DNA of 64,000 nt from JAPOUP01 sp965203255 (GCA_965203255.1 OZ241882.1:1922001-1986000); one strand, 5' to 3'; shown: positions 18,023-27,800, numbered from the stretch's first letter. The notes: generated by a model from the letters alone, not told the origin. A program made the numbers and translations.

Positions 18023-19308
18023 GCGTCGGTTGCCTGCTCATTTCCGCGCAAAACCTCGCCAGCGAGATAGAGTGATCCGCAGATCAGTATTCGAGCGGCG
18101 GGATCAGCGCCAGCAATGGTTCGCACGGCATCCTCACAATCATCCGCGATGCCCGCCGCAATCCCTTCAGCTCGAGCGGCGGAAGCGGTCTCGTGAGCTG
18201 TGATGGTGGCGGATTGGCCAGGAATTGAGACGCCTTGCAACGTGCGCGCCAATCTTGCGAGCGGGCGTAGAAAGCCCCGGATGTCCTTTGTCCGAAGCAT
18301 GCCAGCCACGATATGGAGAGGTCTTGGCGGCAAGCCTTCAAGAAGATCCGCCAAGGCCTCCCCAGCGGCCGGATTATGTCCACCATCAAGGAATATCTCC
18401 GCCTCAGGCGCCGCACATACCAGCTTGCCGGATGTCAGCTTCTGCATCCGCGCTGGCCAGAACGCGTCGCACAATGCGGTCCTGAAGGTATCTTCACCAA
18501 ATCCAAGCGCATGCAGCGACGCAATTGCAATTCCCGAATTATCAATTTGATGAGTACCTCGGAGTTTGGGGAGCGGCAGCTCCATAAGCCCACCCAGATG
18601 CTGGTACGTCAGTCTGCCATGTTCCTCCCATGTCTGCCAGTGCTCCCCTCGAGCCAGCAATGGGGCACCGACCCGCTCGGCCTGCTGCCTGATCACATCC
18701 AGTGCCGCCATCTTCTGATGGCCGACCGTACAGGGAATGCCGCGTTTCATGATCCCGGATTTCTCGAACGCTACCCTATCGAGGGTGTTGCCGAGATATT
18801 GTTGGTGGTCGAGAGATATGGATGTTATCGCCGTCAGAGCCGGATGATCGACGACATTTGTTGCATCAAGCCGACCTCCCAATCCGACTTCCAACAGCGT
18901 ATAGTCAGCCTGGTTCCTCGAGAATGCAAGAAAAGCCGCGCAGGTCGTTATCTCGAAATAGGTGATGCTCTTTCCGCCGTTTGCGACTTCGCATTCGTCA
19001 AGAGTTTCTGCCAGCAAATCTTCGGAAATCAGGTCCCCCGCCAGACGGATGCGTTCATGAAACCGGACAAGATGGGGAGAGGTGTACGTGTGCACGCGTT
19101 TGCCGGAACCTTCGAGCCCGGCACGGAGCATGGCCAGAACCGAACCCTTTCCGTTGGTTCCCGCGACGTGGATAACGGGAGGGAGGCTATCCTGAGGGTT
19201 GCCAAGGGCGTCAAGCAGACGCCACATGCGGTCCAGGGTCAGGTCAATGATCTTCGGATGTAGCGACATCATCCGCTCCAGGATGATGTCGGATCCAGTT
19301 CGACTCAC
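18019..19308 (-). CDS. folC: Bifunctional folylpolyglutamate synthase / dihydrofolate synthase
   Basis: 429 residues. Mur-ligase-type P-loop HVAGTNGKGSVLA near residue 48, TSPHLVRFHERI, EVGLGGRLDATNVV and LDHQQYLGNT are the FolC signatures; the C-terminal domain carries LDGGHNPAAGEALA. It adds L-glutamate to dihydropteroate and then to reduced folates. The start overlaps the accD stop (ATGA), the common accD-folC arrangement. A second ATG 14 codons in (MSLHPKIIDL) could be the true start. Confidence 0.9.
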   Translation of the reverse strand: MSRTGSDIILERMMSLHPKIIDLTLDRMWRLLDALGNPQDSLPPVIHVAGTNGKGSVLAMLRAGLEGSGKRVHTYTSPHLVRFHERIRLAGDLISEDLLAETLDECEVANGGKSITYFEITTCAAFLAFSRNQADYTLLEVGLGGRLDATNVVDHPALTAITSISLDHQQYLGNTLDRVAFEKSGIMKRGIPCTVGHQKMAALDVIRQQAERVGAPLLARGEHWQTWEEHGRLTYQHLGGLMELPLPKLRGTHQIDNSGIAIASLHALGFGEDTFRTALCDAFWPARMQKLTSGKLVCAAPEAEIFLDGGHNPAAGEALADLLEGLPPRPLHIVAGMLRTKDIRGFLRPLARLARTLQGVSIPGQSATITAHETASAARAEGIAAGIADDCEDAVRTIAGADPAARILICGSLYLAGEVLRGNEQATDA

Positions 19309-20273
19309 CGTTCTTCGGCCTTCGACTGTTCTGGCCTGGAGCCCGAACCCGGGAAAGAAGAGGACTTTGCAGGCACCTCCCGGACAGGTGCAGGCAGATC
19401 GCCCCTAATCGCAGGTGCCTCCCGAAGAAGCATCCGGAGAATGGTGGCAAGTTCCTCTCGCATATCCTTGCGGTGAGTGACGCGATCCAGCATTCCGTGA
19501 TCGAGCAGATACTCCGCGCGCTGAAAGCCCTCGGGTAGTTTTTCGCGGATCGTCTGCTCGATCACCCGTGGACCTGCGAAGCAGATCAGCGCGTTGGGCT
19601 CGGCAATCTGGATATCGCCGAGCATCGCGTAACTTGCCGTCACGCCGCCAGTGGTTGGGTGGGTTAGCACAACGATGTAAGGCAGTCCCGCTTCCTTAAG
19701 CTGTTCGATCGCAACGGTTGTTCTCGGCATCTGCATCAGGCTCAGGATGCCTTCCTGCATCCTTGCTCCGCCGGCGGCGGAAAACAGCACCAATGGCCGT
19801 TTCCTCCTCACCGCGAATTCAGCCGCAACGATCAGGGCATTTCCTACATAAATTCCCATGGAACCGCCCATGAATCTGAAGTCATGCGCCGCGGCGACAA
19901 TCGGGGTCCGCCCAACCTCGCCATGGGCCACAAGCATCGCCTCGGTTTCCCCGGTTTCCCTTTGAGCTGATTTCATCCTGTCTGGATAACGCTTCTGGTC
20001 GCGGAACTGCAGCGGGTCGGCGATTGGCTTGGGCACTTTGACCTCCGAGAAGACACCGTTGTCAAACAGGGCCGTGAATCGCTCGCGAGGGCTCAATGCC
20101 ATGTGATGGTCGCATTCGGTACAGACATTCAGGTTCTCTGTGAGTTCGCGGTGGAACAGCATCGTGCCACATCCGTCGCACTTGGACCAAAGATGTTCCG
20201 GCACTTCACGGCGGGAGAAGAGCGAATTTATCGTTGGCTTGACGAAGTTGGAGATCCAGTTCATCGCTGGCAT
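19305..20273 (-). CDS. accD: Acetyl-CoA carboxylase carboxyltransferase subunit beta
   Basis: 322 residues. The N-terminal zinc ribbon has CDGCGTMLF and CTECDHHM; the crotonase-like core contains AAHDFRFMGGSMG, FSAAGGARMQEG and LTHPTTGGVTASYAMLGD. AccD with AccA transfers the carboxyl group from biotin to acetyl-CoA, the first step of fatty acid synthesis. It overlaps folC by ATGA. Length is normal and nothing is odd. Confidence 0.95.
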   Translation of the reverse strand: MPAMNWISNFVKPTINSLFSRREVPEHLWSKCDGCGTMLFHRELTENLNVCTECDHHMALSPRERFTALFDNGVFSEVKVPKPIADPLQFRDQKRYPDRMKSAQRETGETEAMLVAHGEVGRTPIVAAAHDFRFMGGSMGIYVGNALIVAAEFAVRRKRPLVLFSAAGGARMQEGILSLMQMPRTTVAIEQLKEAGLPYIVVLTHPTTGGVTASYAMLGDIQIAEPNALICFAGPRVIEQTIREKLPEGFQRAEYLLDHGMLDRVTHRKDMREELATILRMLLREAPAIRGDLPAPVREVPAKSSSFPGSGSRPEQSKAEER

Positions 20274-20327
20274 GGCCCCGCTGGCAATTCGTTCCTGTCA
20301 GATAGGACGCCGTGTCACGAATGGCAA

Positions 20328-21206
20328 TCATCGTCGGAGAACGGCGCGGACCAGCAGCCATGCAGCCCCCAGCGTCAGCAATGCGAAGACGATCATTGAT
20401 CGCCCCTGCCAATCCTCGACGCTGAAGGGCGTCACGAAGAGGGCAAGTCCTGGAACCATTCCCTTGAGCCCAACGAACAGCAGCGCGGCCGTGTTGTTGG
20501 CAAAGTGAAACCCCCATGCCGCACCGATGCTTCCAGTGCGTGATGTCAGATCGGCTGCGGCAAGGCCAAAACAGGCGGCGCTGAATACAAGCAGCCATTG
20601 ACCGCCACCTGACAGGAGAGGACTGTAATGGGCGATCCCAAAGGCAAGGCTGGGGGCCAACATCCAGATGAACGGCGAGCGGAACCGTGCGGCCAACTGC
20701 TGCTGGACGTATCCACGGAACGCCATTTCCTCTGCGGCGGTCTGGATCAATATGGCGAGAAGACTTAGTGGCAGGAGCAGCAGCCAAGCTGATACATCCA
20801 TGTTGGATTCCGCGTCGTAACCGATACTCCAGAGAGCAAGCGCCATACCCTGCACGGCACTGACCAGTGCAGCTGTGATGACGAAGTCCCGTAGTACGGT
20901 GTGTGTCGGTCCGAGCAGTGTCCCCAATCCCCGTCGGTGCAGAAGTCGTGCGGAAAGCATGGCTCCAAACGCCATGCCAATGATCGAAGCCAGCAGGACA
21001 TAGACATCGCCCGGTGTTTGACCAAGACTGACGGCTACTGTCCGACCATGACCGAAGACCCATCCGTAGGCTACGATGACAGCCTTTGCCCACAAGGCGT
21101 AGACCAGTGCCATTGCGCAGATCCCGGCCACCAGCCGCCATATTTGTGGACGTCTACGGGCAGCCGCGACAAACGCCTCGAATTCAGGAAGAAAGTACTG
21201 CTGCAT
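20328..21206 (-). CDS. CPBP-family intramembrane glutamic protease
   Basis: About 292 residues from ATG 21206 (MQQYFLPEFEAF); the longer open frame upstream is antisense to ilvD. Seven or eight hydrophobic segments. Motif 1 is AAEEMAFRGYVQQQL (EExxxR), motif 2 FGIAHYSPLLSGG (FxxxH), motif 3 HFANNTAALLF (HxxxN), matching the CPBP/Abi membrane protease family. Substrates are unknown. Divergent from ilvD, about 230 bases apart. Confidence 0.85.
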   Translation of the reverse strand: MQQYFLPEFEAFVAAARRRPQIWRLVAGICAMALVYALWAKAVIVAYGWVFGHGRTVAVSLGQTPGDVYVLLASIIGMAFGAMLSARLLHRRGLGTLLGPTHTVLRDFVITAALVSAVQGMALALWSIGYDAESNMDVSAWLLLLPLSLLAILIQTAAEEMAFRGYVQQQLAARFRSPFIWMLAPSLAFGIAHYSPLLSGGGQWLLVFSAACFGLAAADLTSRTGSIGAAWGFHFANNTAALLFVGLKGMVPGLALFVTPFSVEDWQGRSMIVFALLTLGAAWLLVRAVLRR

Positions 21207-21440
21207 CCGGTTAAGGCTATTGGAAGCTCCAGGGCTGTTCAATCGTGCAAGACGCCGGATATGCGTTGCCTGGTCGCCAACTGCCTGACCGCAGGGCTGC
21301 AAGGCAAGGAGACGGTCCGACGGCATGCTGTCCCCGCCGACACTCTGAGCTACGGCAGGAAGAGCGGTGAACTGCGCTGCTTGTTTCCACTTCCACGCTC
21401 GCATATTGCGGTGGATGACACCGATCCGGAGAGAACCGCC

Positions 21441-23174
21441 ATGTTGAAACGGAACACCGACAAGTCCCGGTTGCCAAGCCGTCATGTGACCGAAGGGCCT
21501 GCCCGCGCACCGCATAGATCCTACTATTATGCGATGGGATTGTCCGAAGATGAGATCGCCCAGCCGTTTGTTGGCGTGGCCACCTGCTGGAACGAAGCGG
21601 CGCCCTGCAACATTGCGCTGAACCGGCAAGCCCAGGCTGTTAAACTCGGCGTCAAGTCTGGAGGCGGCACGCCACGCGAATTCACGACGATCACCGTTAC
21701 CGACGGGATTGCGATGGGGCACGAGGGGATGAGATCCTCGCTGGCGTCCCGCGAAGCGATCGCCGATACTGTCGAACTCACGATGCGCGGTCATTGCTAT
21801 GACGCGATCGTCGGTCTTGCTGGGTGTGACAAGTCGTTGCCAGGAATGATGATGGCTATGGTCCGGCTGAATACGCCGTCGGTGTTCATCTATGGTGGAT
21901 CAATTCTGCCGGGTCGTCTGGACGGCAGGGATGTGACCGTACAGGACGTATTTGAGGCTGTGGGACAGAACCAGGCGGGCAACCTCTCGGAAGACGCGCT
22001 TCGTCGACTTGAGCGGGTGGCCTGCCCGTCGGCAGGGGCGTGCGGCGGTCAGTTCACGGCCAACACGATGGCCTGCGTTTCCGAAGCCATGGGTCTTGCG
22101 CTCCCCAACTCGTCAGGTGCGCCCGCGCCTTACGAGAGCCGCGACCAATACGCGATCGCCAGCGGTCAGGCGGTAATGACTCTGCTCGAAAGGAACATCA
22201 GGGCACGGGACATTGTGACCCGGAAGTCCATGGAGAACGCCGCCAGGGTCGTTGCCTGCACCGGAGGATCAACGAATGCTGGCCTACATCTGCCGGCCAT
22301 TGCCCATGAGGCCGGGATCGAGTTCTTTCTGGATGATGTCTGTGAGATATTCAGGGACACCCCCTATTTTGTCGATCTGAAACCAGGCGGACAGTATGTG
22401 GCCAAGGACCTTTACGAGGCGGGCGGGGTACCGGTCGTGATGAAGGAACTGAGGAAAATCGGGTTGATCCACGAGGACTGCGTTACCGCGACTGGCCGGA
22501 GTATTGGCGAAGAACTGGACTTGGTGGAACGGGAAGCCGACGGCAAGGTGATTTACCCAGCCGAGGCCCCGATCAGCCAAACCGGAGGCGTTGTTGGACT
22601 TAAGGGAAACCTTGCGCCAGAAGGCGCCATTGTGAAGGTCGCTGGAATGGAATCCGACCAGCAGGTGTTCACCGGTCCCGCACGGATATTCGAGTGTGAG
22701 CAGGACGCGTTCGAGGCGGTGCAGGAGCGCCAGTACGAAGAAGGGGAGGTGATCGTGATCCGCAACGAGGGCCCCGCCGGTGGGCCGGGTATGCGGGAAA
22801 TGCTGTCGACAACGGCGGCACTTTCAGGGCAGGGCATGGGCAAGAAGGTGGCGCTGATCACCGATGGCCGGTTCTCCGGGGCGACGCGTGGGTTCTGCGT
22901 CGGCCATGTTGGACCGGAAGCGTTTCACGGCGGGCCAATCGCGCTCCTGCGTAACGGTGACATCATCACGATCAACGCACTCACTGGCGAGTTGTCCGTG
23001 GATCTGACGGATGAAGAACTCGCAGGGAGGAAAAAGACCTGGTCAGGTCCACGTGAGACGATCTATTCTTCCGGTGCGCTCTGGAAATACGCGCAGCAGG
23101 TGGGCGAAACCTACAAGGGTGCAGTCACACATCCCGGAGGACAGGCGGAGCGTCATGTCTATATGGATCTATAG
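21441..23174 (+). CDS. ilvD: Dihydroxy-acid dehydratase
   Basis: 577 residues from ATG 21441 (MLKRNTDKSRLPSRHVTEG); upstream in-frame sequence is antisense to the CPBP gene. Iron-sulfur and active-site landmarks: GVATCWNEAAPCN, LAGCDKSLPGMMMAM, CPSAGACGGQFTANTM and DGRFSGATRGFCVGHVGPEA. It converts 2,3-dihydroxy-3-methylbutanoate and its homologue to 2-oxo acids in valine and isoleucine synthesis. It stands alone; a MITE lies 74 bases past its stop. Confidence 0.95.
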   Translation: MLKRNTDKSRLPSRHVTEGPARAPHRSYYYAMGLSEDEIAQPFVGVATCWNEAAPCNIALNRQAQAVKLGVKSGGGTPREFTTITVTDGIAMGHEGMRSSLASREAIADTVELTMRGHCYDAIVGLAGCDKSLPGMMMAMVRLNTPSVFIYGGSILPGRLDGRDVTVQDVFEAVGQNQAGNLSEDALRRLERVACPSAGACGGQFTANTMACVSEAMGLALPNSSGAPAPYESRDQYAIASGQAVMTLLERNIRARDIVTRKSMENAARVVACTGGSTNAGLHLPAIAHEAGIEFFLDDVCEIFRDTPYFVDLKPGGQYVAKDLYEAGGVPVVMKELRKIGLIHEDCVTATGRSIGEELDLVEREADGKVIYPAEAPISQTGGVVGLKGNLAPEGAIVKVAGMESDQQVFTGPARIFECEQDAFEAVQERQYEEGEVIVIRNEGPAGGPGMREMLSTTAALSGQGMGKKVALITDGRFSGATRGFCVGHVGPEAFHGGPIALLRNGDIITINALTGELSVDLTDEELAGRKKTWSGPRETIYSSGALWKYAQQVGETYKGAVTHPGGQAERHVYMDL

Positions 23175-23247
23175 AATGGTCCAATGGGCCATGTACACTT
23201 GCCGGGAAATCGACTGTTCGTGAAAGATGCAGACAGCCTGAAATAAC

Positions 23248-23545
23248 GGGAATTATATACGATGGTGCCCAGGGCAACGGAGTGATCCGCATGGCACACA
23301 GGGCACCGGGCAGGCGCCACCGCGGGGCATCGGCCCCGTCCAGCTGTCCGGTATGTTTCCCGATGAAAGAGCCACCGGGGGATGGTTCACGGAACGGCGC
23401 CGGCCGCAGGGCCCTCGCTGTGTAACCGTCCGCGTCCAGTCGGGAGCGGCGCACACGACGATGCCCTGCCGCTGCCGTCGGCGTGAATGCCGCAGGCGGT
23501 TCTTCGTGCGCACCGTCAGTCTGGGCACTATCGCATATAATTCCC
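23248..23545 (+). mobile_element. IS1595-derived MITE (deletion derivative with N-terminal transposase relic)
   Basis: A 298-bp element bounded by near-perfect 25-bp inverted repeats: 23248-23272 starts GGGAATTATATACGATGG and the right end 23521-23545 ends ATATAATTCCC; 23 of 25 positions pair. Inside, rightward, the frame MFPDERATGGWFTERRRP ... VQSGAAHTTMPCRC ... CRRRFFVRT is the N-terminal zinc-ribbon region of IS1595 transposases with mutated cysteines, running straight into the right end. It is thus a shortened IS1595. No clean 8-bp duplication is visible. Its right end supplies the stop codon of the neighbouring leftward gene. Confidence 0.8.
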
Positions 23546-23645
23546 ATAAATTGCCGGATGCATGGCGACGATACACTCCGCAATCAGATCGCCCACCAAC
23601 GAGGCCTGATCTGAGTCGCCCGGCGGCAGACCAATGATTTCAGCA

Positions 23646-25047
23646 GCCCCATTCCAGTCCGAAGTGCAACACCAGTGGCGGTGTTGGGCGGTTTTCCTGC
23701 CGCATGATGTTGCGGATCGGCCAGGAAGCGGCGACAGTCCCCTTGTTGAGAAGAGAGGAGACTGCCATGCCCGAGGGCTTCCGCCACCTGACCCATGGGG
23801 AAAGATGCCAGATCGGCGCACTGAAGGAAAGCGGGCTCTCCTACGGGGACATCGCGGCCCGTCTGGGCCGTGACCGTTCGTCGGTCTGGCGGGAGCTGCG
23901 CCGGAACGGCGGTGATTCGGGCTACAGCCCCGGCGAGGCGCAGGGGATGGCGGAGGCCCGCCGCAGCGCCGCCTCCTCGGTTCCGAGGAAGATGACTGCG
24001 GAGCGCTGGGCGCATGTGGAGGGGTGCCTGGCGGAGGGCTGGAGCCCGGAGCAGGTCGCGGGACGGCTGCGGCTGGAGGGTGGCTGGGCGGTGGGCCGCC
24101 AGTGGATATACGAGCGCCTGAAGGCCGACCGGAAGGCGGGCGGGGAGCTGTTCCTGCTGCTGCGCCGCCGCGGGAAGAAGCCCAACTGGCGTGGCGGGCG
24201 GCACTCGGGCCGTGGCCACATCCCGGGCCGGGTGGACATCTCGGAGAGGCCGGAGGAGGTGGAGAGGAAAGAGCGTGTCGGTGACTGGGAGGCGGACACG
24301 ATCATCGGGAAGGGCCACAGCGGGGCGGTGGTCTCGCTTGTGGACCGTGCGTCGAAATACACGTATTTACAGAGGGTTGACCGGCGGACCTCGGCGGAGG
24401 TCTCCGCGGCGATGCTGGCGATGCTCCGGTCGTCCGCCGCGCCTGTCCACACGATCACGGCGGACAACGGAAAGGAGTTCGCGGGCCACGCCGGCGTGGC
24501 GGAGGCGCTGAAGGCCTCCTTCTACTTCGCGACCCCCTACCACTCCTGGGAGAGGGGCCTGAACGAGCACACCAACGGGCTGGTGCGGCAGTACCTGCCG
24601 AAGGGGACGGACCTCCGGGCGGTCGGCGACGATGAGGTGAAGGGGGTGCAGGACCGCCTGAACGCGCGTCCGCGCAGGGTGCTCGGCTACCGGACCCCCG
24701 CCGAGGTGTTCCGCCGGGCCCGCCCTCCCTGACACCGCCGGCCCGCCTCCCGACAGCGCGGATGGCCGCGCCGGGAGGGGGTGGAACGGATCAAGCCGTC
24801 GCGTCCGTCCGGGCTCCGGTCGGGCTGCGCCCTCCCTGCGCCCGGACGGACGCGACCTGCCCCGGCGGCGGCCTTGCGCTGCCCTGAAAGCCCGGATATT
24901 CTCCTTCCGGACGGGACTGCAGCCGTTCCGGGGCCGGATCCGCCGTTCCCGGAGAGCCGCAAACCCCGCCTTCCGGCCATCTGCGCAGCTCGGGCTCCGC
25001 CCTCCCTGCGCAGATGGCCGGTGTTGCACTTCGGAATGGAAGTGGGG
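23646..25047 (+). mobile_element. IS30-family element, copy 1 (diverged)
   Basis: A 1,402-bp element. The left end starts GCCCCATTCCAGTCC and the right end, read inward, CCCCACTTCCATTCC; both continue into GAAGTGCAACACC. The flanking 3-bp repeat is GCA (23643-23645 and 25048-25050). A 315-bp non-coding tail follows the transposase with two strong hairpins. Compared with copies 2 and 3 it is clearly diverged in the transposase and in the last hairpin stem, so it comes from an older or separate lineage. Confidence 0.88.
23767..24732 (+). CDS. IS30-family transposase (copy 1)
   Basis: 321 residues from ATG 23767 (MPEGFRHLTHGERCQIGAL), preceded by AGAGAGGAG. The N-terminal helix-turn-helix (SYGDIAARLGRDRSSVWRELRRNGG) is followed by an rve/DDE core: VGDWEADTIIGKGHSG (Asp), ITADNGKEFAGH (Asp) and WERGLNEHTNGLVRQYLPKG (Glu). 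Length and frame match copy 3. It is likely functional. Confidence 0.92.
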   Translation: MPEGFRHLTHGERCQIGALKESGLSYGDIAARLGRDRSSVWRELRRNGGDSGYSPGEAQGMAEARRSAASSVPRKMTAERWAHVEGCLAEGWSPEQVAGRLRLEGGWAVGRQWIYERLKADRKAGGELFLLLRRRGKKPNWRGGRHSGRGHIPGRVDISERPEEVERKERVGDWEADTIIGKGHSGAVVSLVDRASKYTYLQRVDRRTSAEVSAAMLAMLRSSAAPVHTITADNGKEFAGHAGVAEALKASFYFATPYHSWERGLNEHTNGLVRQYLPKGTDLRAVGDDEVKGVQDRLNARPRRVLGYRTPAEVFRRARPP

Positions 25048-25390
25048 GCATGCGAGGGGTCCGCTTCGAAACCGTCTTCAGCCTCAAGCGGGTCATGGAC
25101 AATACGCAGTGTATCGAGTTCTTCTGATACTACCCGCAGGATCGTATCGACATTGAGTTCCGCGAATCGCCCGTTTGGCCTTACGCGAAGGCGGAACAGG
25201 CGTCGCACTTCGTTCAGGCGATGCTCTTTCTTTCCCGGAAAAGCCTCAAGCCAGTTGACAGACAAGCCGGCTTCGTCCTGTCTGACCGCACACACACGGA
25301 AATCCGAACCGTCCACGACCCCATCCTCCAGGATCATGCTCGGCTTGACGTAGCGGACGACATGGTCGTCCGCAGGCAGATCATTGCCCT

Positions 25391-26002
25391 TCATTTGTAG
25401 AACAGTTCGCCCAGATCGAAGACCTCGATCTGTCGCAATACAGCCCCAAGGGAAGCGCGCCCGGAAACGCGTGATCTCTGCCGCTCGGATCCGTTTCGCC
25501 CGAACATCACATACTGTGCCATTCCGTCGCCAAGAAACTGCAATCCAATGCGGGAGCCCTGACTGTCCTTCCAGACCGCGCGGAGATTGCCGTTGTCCAT
25601 CAGCACCAGACCGGCCCTTCGGATGCTGGAGGCCAAACGAACAAATTGCCAAAAGTCCGCTTCGGAGTCCTTGTTTAGTGGATAGCCATCATGGGTAGCC
25701 TCGCTTCGCAGGTATTCTATGCGCGATCGGTAGGAGGACACAAAATTCCTCTGCGCCTTGCATGCCCTCTCCGTGAAATCGACGATACCGGGACTTGCCT
25801 CTGACTCGTCATACACAGACGCATTGGGCCGAGATTCCCTGACAGACCGTATTGGATGCCATTTAACCCTTGGAGGGTAATCGCCATCGTCGATCTCAAC
25901 AGATCCACCTCCATGGATGCCAAGGGTCGCCAAGGGTACGGCGCTTGCCAGGCTACCCAGCCTCCCAGCCTGTCCGGCCTTTGCATGTTCGGTCGCCATC
26001 AT
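25391..26002 (-). CDS. Uncharacterised conserved protein of a three-gene module
   Basis: 203 residues. The C-terminal half is the conserved part: YRSRIEYLRSEATHDGYPLN, DSEADFWQFV, LVLMDNGNLRAVWKD, GLQFLGDGMAQYVMF and FDLGELFY. I know this as a conserved hypothetical that pairs with the downstream gene; no function is established. The N-terminal 60 residues are low in conservation. It overlaps both neighbours by ATGA-type junctions, so the glycine-rich gene, this gene and the split gene form one operon. The frame is intact. Confidence 0.7.
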   Translation of the reverse strand: MMATEHAKAGQAGRLGSLASAVPLATLGIHGGGSVEIDDGDYPPRVKWHPIRSVRESRPNASVYDESEASPGIVDFTERACKAQRNFVSSYRSRIEYLRSEATHDGYPLNKDSEADFWQFVRLASSIRRAGLVLMDNGNLRAVWKDSQGSRIGLQFLGDGMAQYVMFGRNGSERQRSRVSGRASLGAVLRQIEVFDLGELFYK

Positions 26003-26592
26003 TCTTCTCCCGGAGCGGCTTCCAGCAGGGGAACAAAGAGCACTGACCCACGCACCCCCTTTCCACCAGCGGCGCCTATCTCGTAGCCTTGGCCACCATC
26101 GCCGCCATCACCGCCAGTACCGATAGTTACTTCGAAACGGTCGCCGATAGACAGGTCGTCAAACTCAACAATAAGCGTTTCCCCGGGGAAGCCCTTTCCG
26201 CCATCGCCACCTTTGGACCGAAGGCGGCCATCGGCAGCAAGCGCTTCCCCGCCCTGTCCTCCATCGCCACCGTCGCTGTGGAGACATCCGACCCCCTGTG
26301 TGCCTGCGACAGGTTTGCCTTCATCAAGACTCCCGCCGCCGCCGCCAGCACCCCCATTGCCGCCGCCCGCCTGCCAGACTTCCTGCCTGCGCTTGACGCT
26401 TGTTGAGTCGCCGCCAGCGCCGCCGCCGCCGCCGCCCGCACCATAAATCGTCAAGCCATCGATGCAGAACGATCCGCCGCCACCGCCACCGCCGCCAGCA
26501 GCTCCACGAATAACCAGCAACCCCTGCCTGGAAGCCCATGGCCATTCGAAGATACCTGACTCCATAATTCGTTCAAGTCTGACTGTTGGCAT
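25999..26592 (-). CDS. Glycine-rich repeat protein
   Basis: 197 residues, about one third glycine, with runs such as GGGGGGGGSF, GGGGGGAGGD and GGDGGQGG separating short hydrophobic strands (GLLVIRGAAG, GETLIVEFDDLSIGDRFEV, GSVLFVPLLE). No signal peptide or membrane segment. It resembles the glycine-rich tails of phage and surface proteins that form polyglycine-II-like sandwiches; that is inference. A good ribosome-binding site (AAGGGGAC) precedes the ATG at 26592. It is first in a three-gene overlapping operon of unknown function and follows the hsdS remnant by 45 bases. Confidence 0.75.
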   Translation of the reverse strand: MPTVRLERIMESGIFEWPWASRQGLLVIRGAAGGGGGGGGSFCIDGLTIYGAGGGGGGAGGDSTSVKRRQEVWQAGGGNGGAGGGGGSLDEGKPVAGTQGVGCLHSDGGDGGQGGEALAADGRLRSKGGDGGKGFPGETLIVEFDDLSIGDRFEVTIGTGGDGGDGGQGYEIGAAGGKGVRGSVLFVPLLEAAPGEE

Positions 26593-26637
26593 CGCATGTC
26601 CCCTTGACGGATAGCGGTCGGATCAACGTAATGTCGG

Positions 26638-27800
26638 TCATGTCGACTTATCCAAAGGGTCCGACATGAGCGAGTGACTCAGTGATGCGGAGGCTTGGCT
26701 GCCAAGCTCTGCGCTCGCGACCGCACCTTGTGCTGCCTCGGCAATTTCCGAAAATCGGCTTTGCATGTGAAGTGGCGACAAAGGAATCCGTATTTCCCCA
26801 ATGCCCTTCTCGGACACGGCTGGATAATTTGCGCCCCATGCCTTTGAGACCAGGGTTCCGATGAAATGGGTAGATGTGACGTACGAAAACAGATGGGGGG
26901 CTTTGCGATTGGGCCGCAAGACACAAAGTCCCGTAGATGCGATTCCACCATCCAGTTGATCTGGAACGATTGCGACTGCGTTCAGGTCTGGCCTTAATGA
27001 GGACAGGAGAACATCATCAGCTCGGATATCCTTTCGGGCACGACTCGGAGCTTTCGCTCCAAGAATTGAGCGAACTGCGTTGATTTCCCTTCTGATGCAG
27101 TCAACTCCGGAAATATCCACATACCGAAACTTTTCGACAGGATTTCTTGCAGGATCTCGGTGCTCAGATTCGATGCCCACTTCTCCAGCTTTCTGTCCAG
27201 GCAACGCCATCGGGTTGGCGGCGGGATCGCCGAACATCTTAACGAACGGCGCGGGGATGAACTCCCGCATCAGTTCCGGCTTCTGCGCCCGCGGCCGCAC
27301 GGTCTCTGCCGCCCGGTTCAGGATGCCGACGATCCGCCGCTGCTCGGAAAGCGGCGGGAGGGGGACCCTTGCCTCCTTCAGTATTGGGAGCTTAAGGGAG
27401 GGCAGACTCGCAACTTGGGCCTGAGCAAGCGGGTCGTAATGGACCGACCACCAGAACAAGTGATCTGGGTCAATCCCGCTCTTGTCAAGCATTACCACGG
27501 CGAGCTGGCTTACCACATGGGCATCGGTGGCGAGTTTGGCGCGATGGTTCAGGTTAACGGAAGCACCGCTCTTCGGGATCAGGGTGCTGTGCTTCGGAAA
27601 GAGCCGGAGGCGGTTCCCTGCCAACCAATCCGGGGAAAGGCGATCCGTAGAATAGGCCATATCCGGGTTGCCGTGATTCAGCCCGACATCTTGCATCCTT
27701 ACAGACAATGGGCCATCGGGTGCGAAGGTGCCCGGTTCCTGAGGTGCAGGATCCCCGGCTACGACGTTGGCGATTTCGCGGAGGCGAAAAACATGATACG
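26638..27800 (-). pseudogene. hsdS: Type I restriction specificity subunit (hsdS) without its own start
   Basis: About 385 residues with two target-recognition domains. The first runs from FRLREIANVVAGDPAPQEPG through VRMQDVG, LIPKSGASVNLNHRA and LPSLKLPILKEARVPLPPLSEQRRIV, the usual end of a TRD plus its helical spacer. The second runs through FRYVDISGVD, DVLLSSLRPDLNAVAIV, GIASTGLCVLRP and IGEIRIPLSPLHMQSRFSEIAE. HsdS selects the DNA sequence for a type I restriction-modification complex. No start codon is visible in frame near the natural beginning; the open frame runs on into the hsdR relic. With HsdM and HsdR broken upstream, the complex cannot form from this locus. Confidence 0.75.

Larger units (their letters stand above)
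23528..25394 (-). pseudogene. Uncharacterised conserved protein, split by IS30 copy 1 and capped by a MITE
   Basis: The N-terminal part (25048-25394, MKGNDLPADDHVVRYVKP ... DPLEAEDGFEADPSHA) and the C-terminal part (23546-23645, EIIGLPPGDSDQASLVGDLIAECIVAMHPAIY) join exactly in frame when the IS30 element and one GCA copy are removed, giving about 155 residues. The last codons and stop come from the MITE inverted repeat. I recognise the sequence as a widespread conserved hypothetical usually found just after a gene like 25391-26002, which it overlaps by ATGA. Function unknown. Inactivated here. Confidence 0.75.

Noticed and set aside
26089..26592. Repetitive GCC/ACC triplets resembling a repeat array
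   Set aside because: They are codons of the glycine-rich protein on the other strand; units are irregular and there are no spacers, so not a CRISPR.
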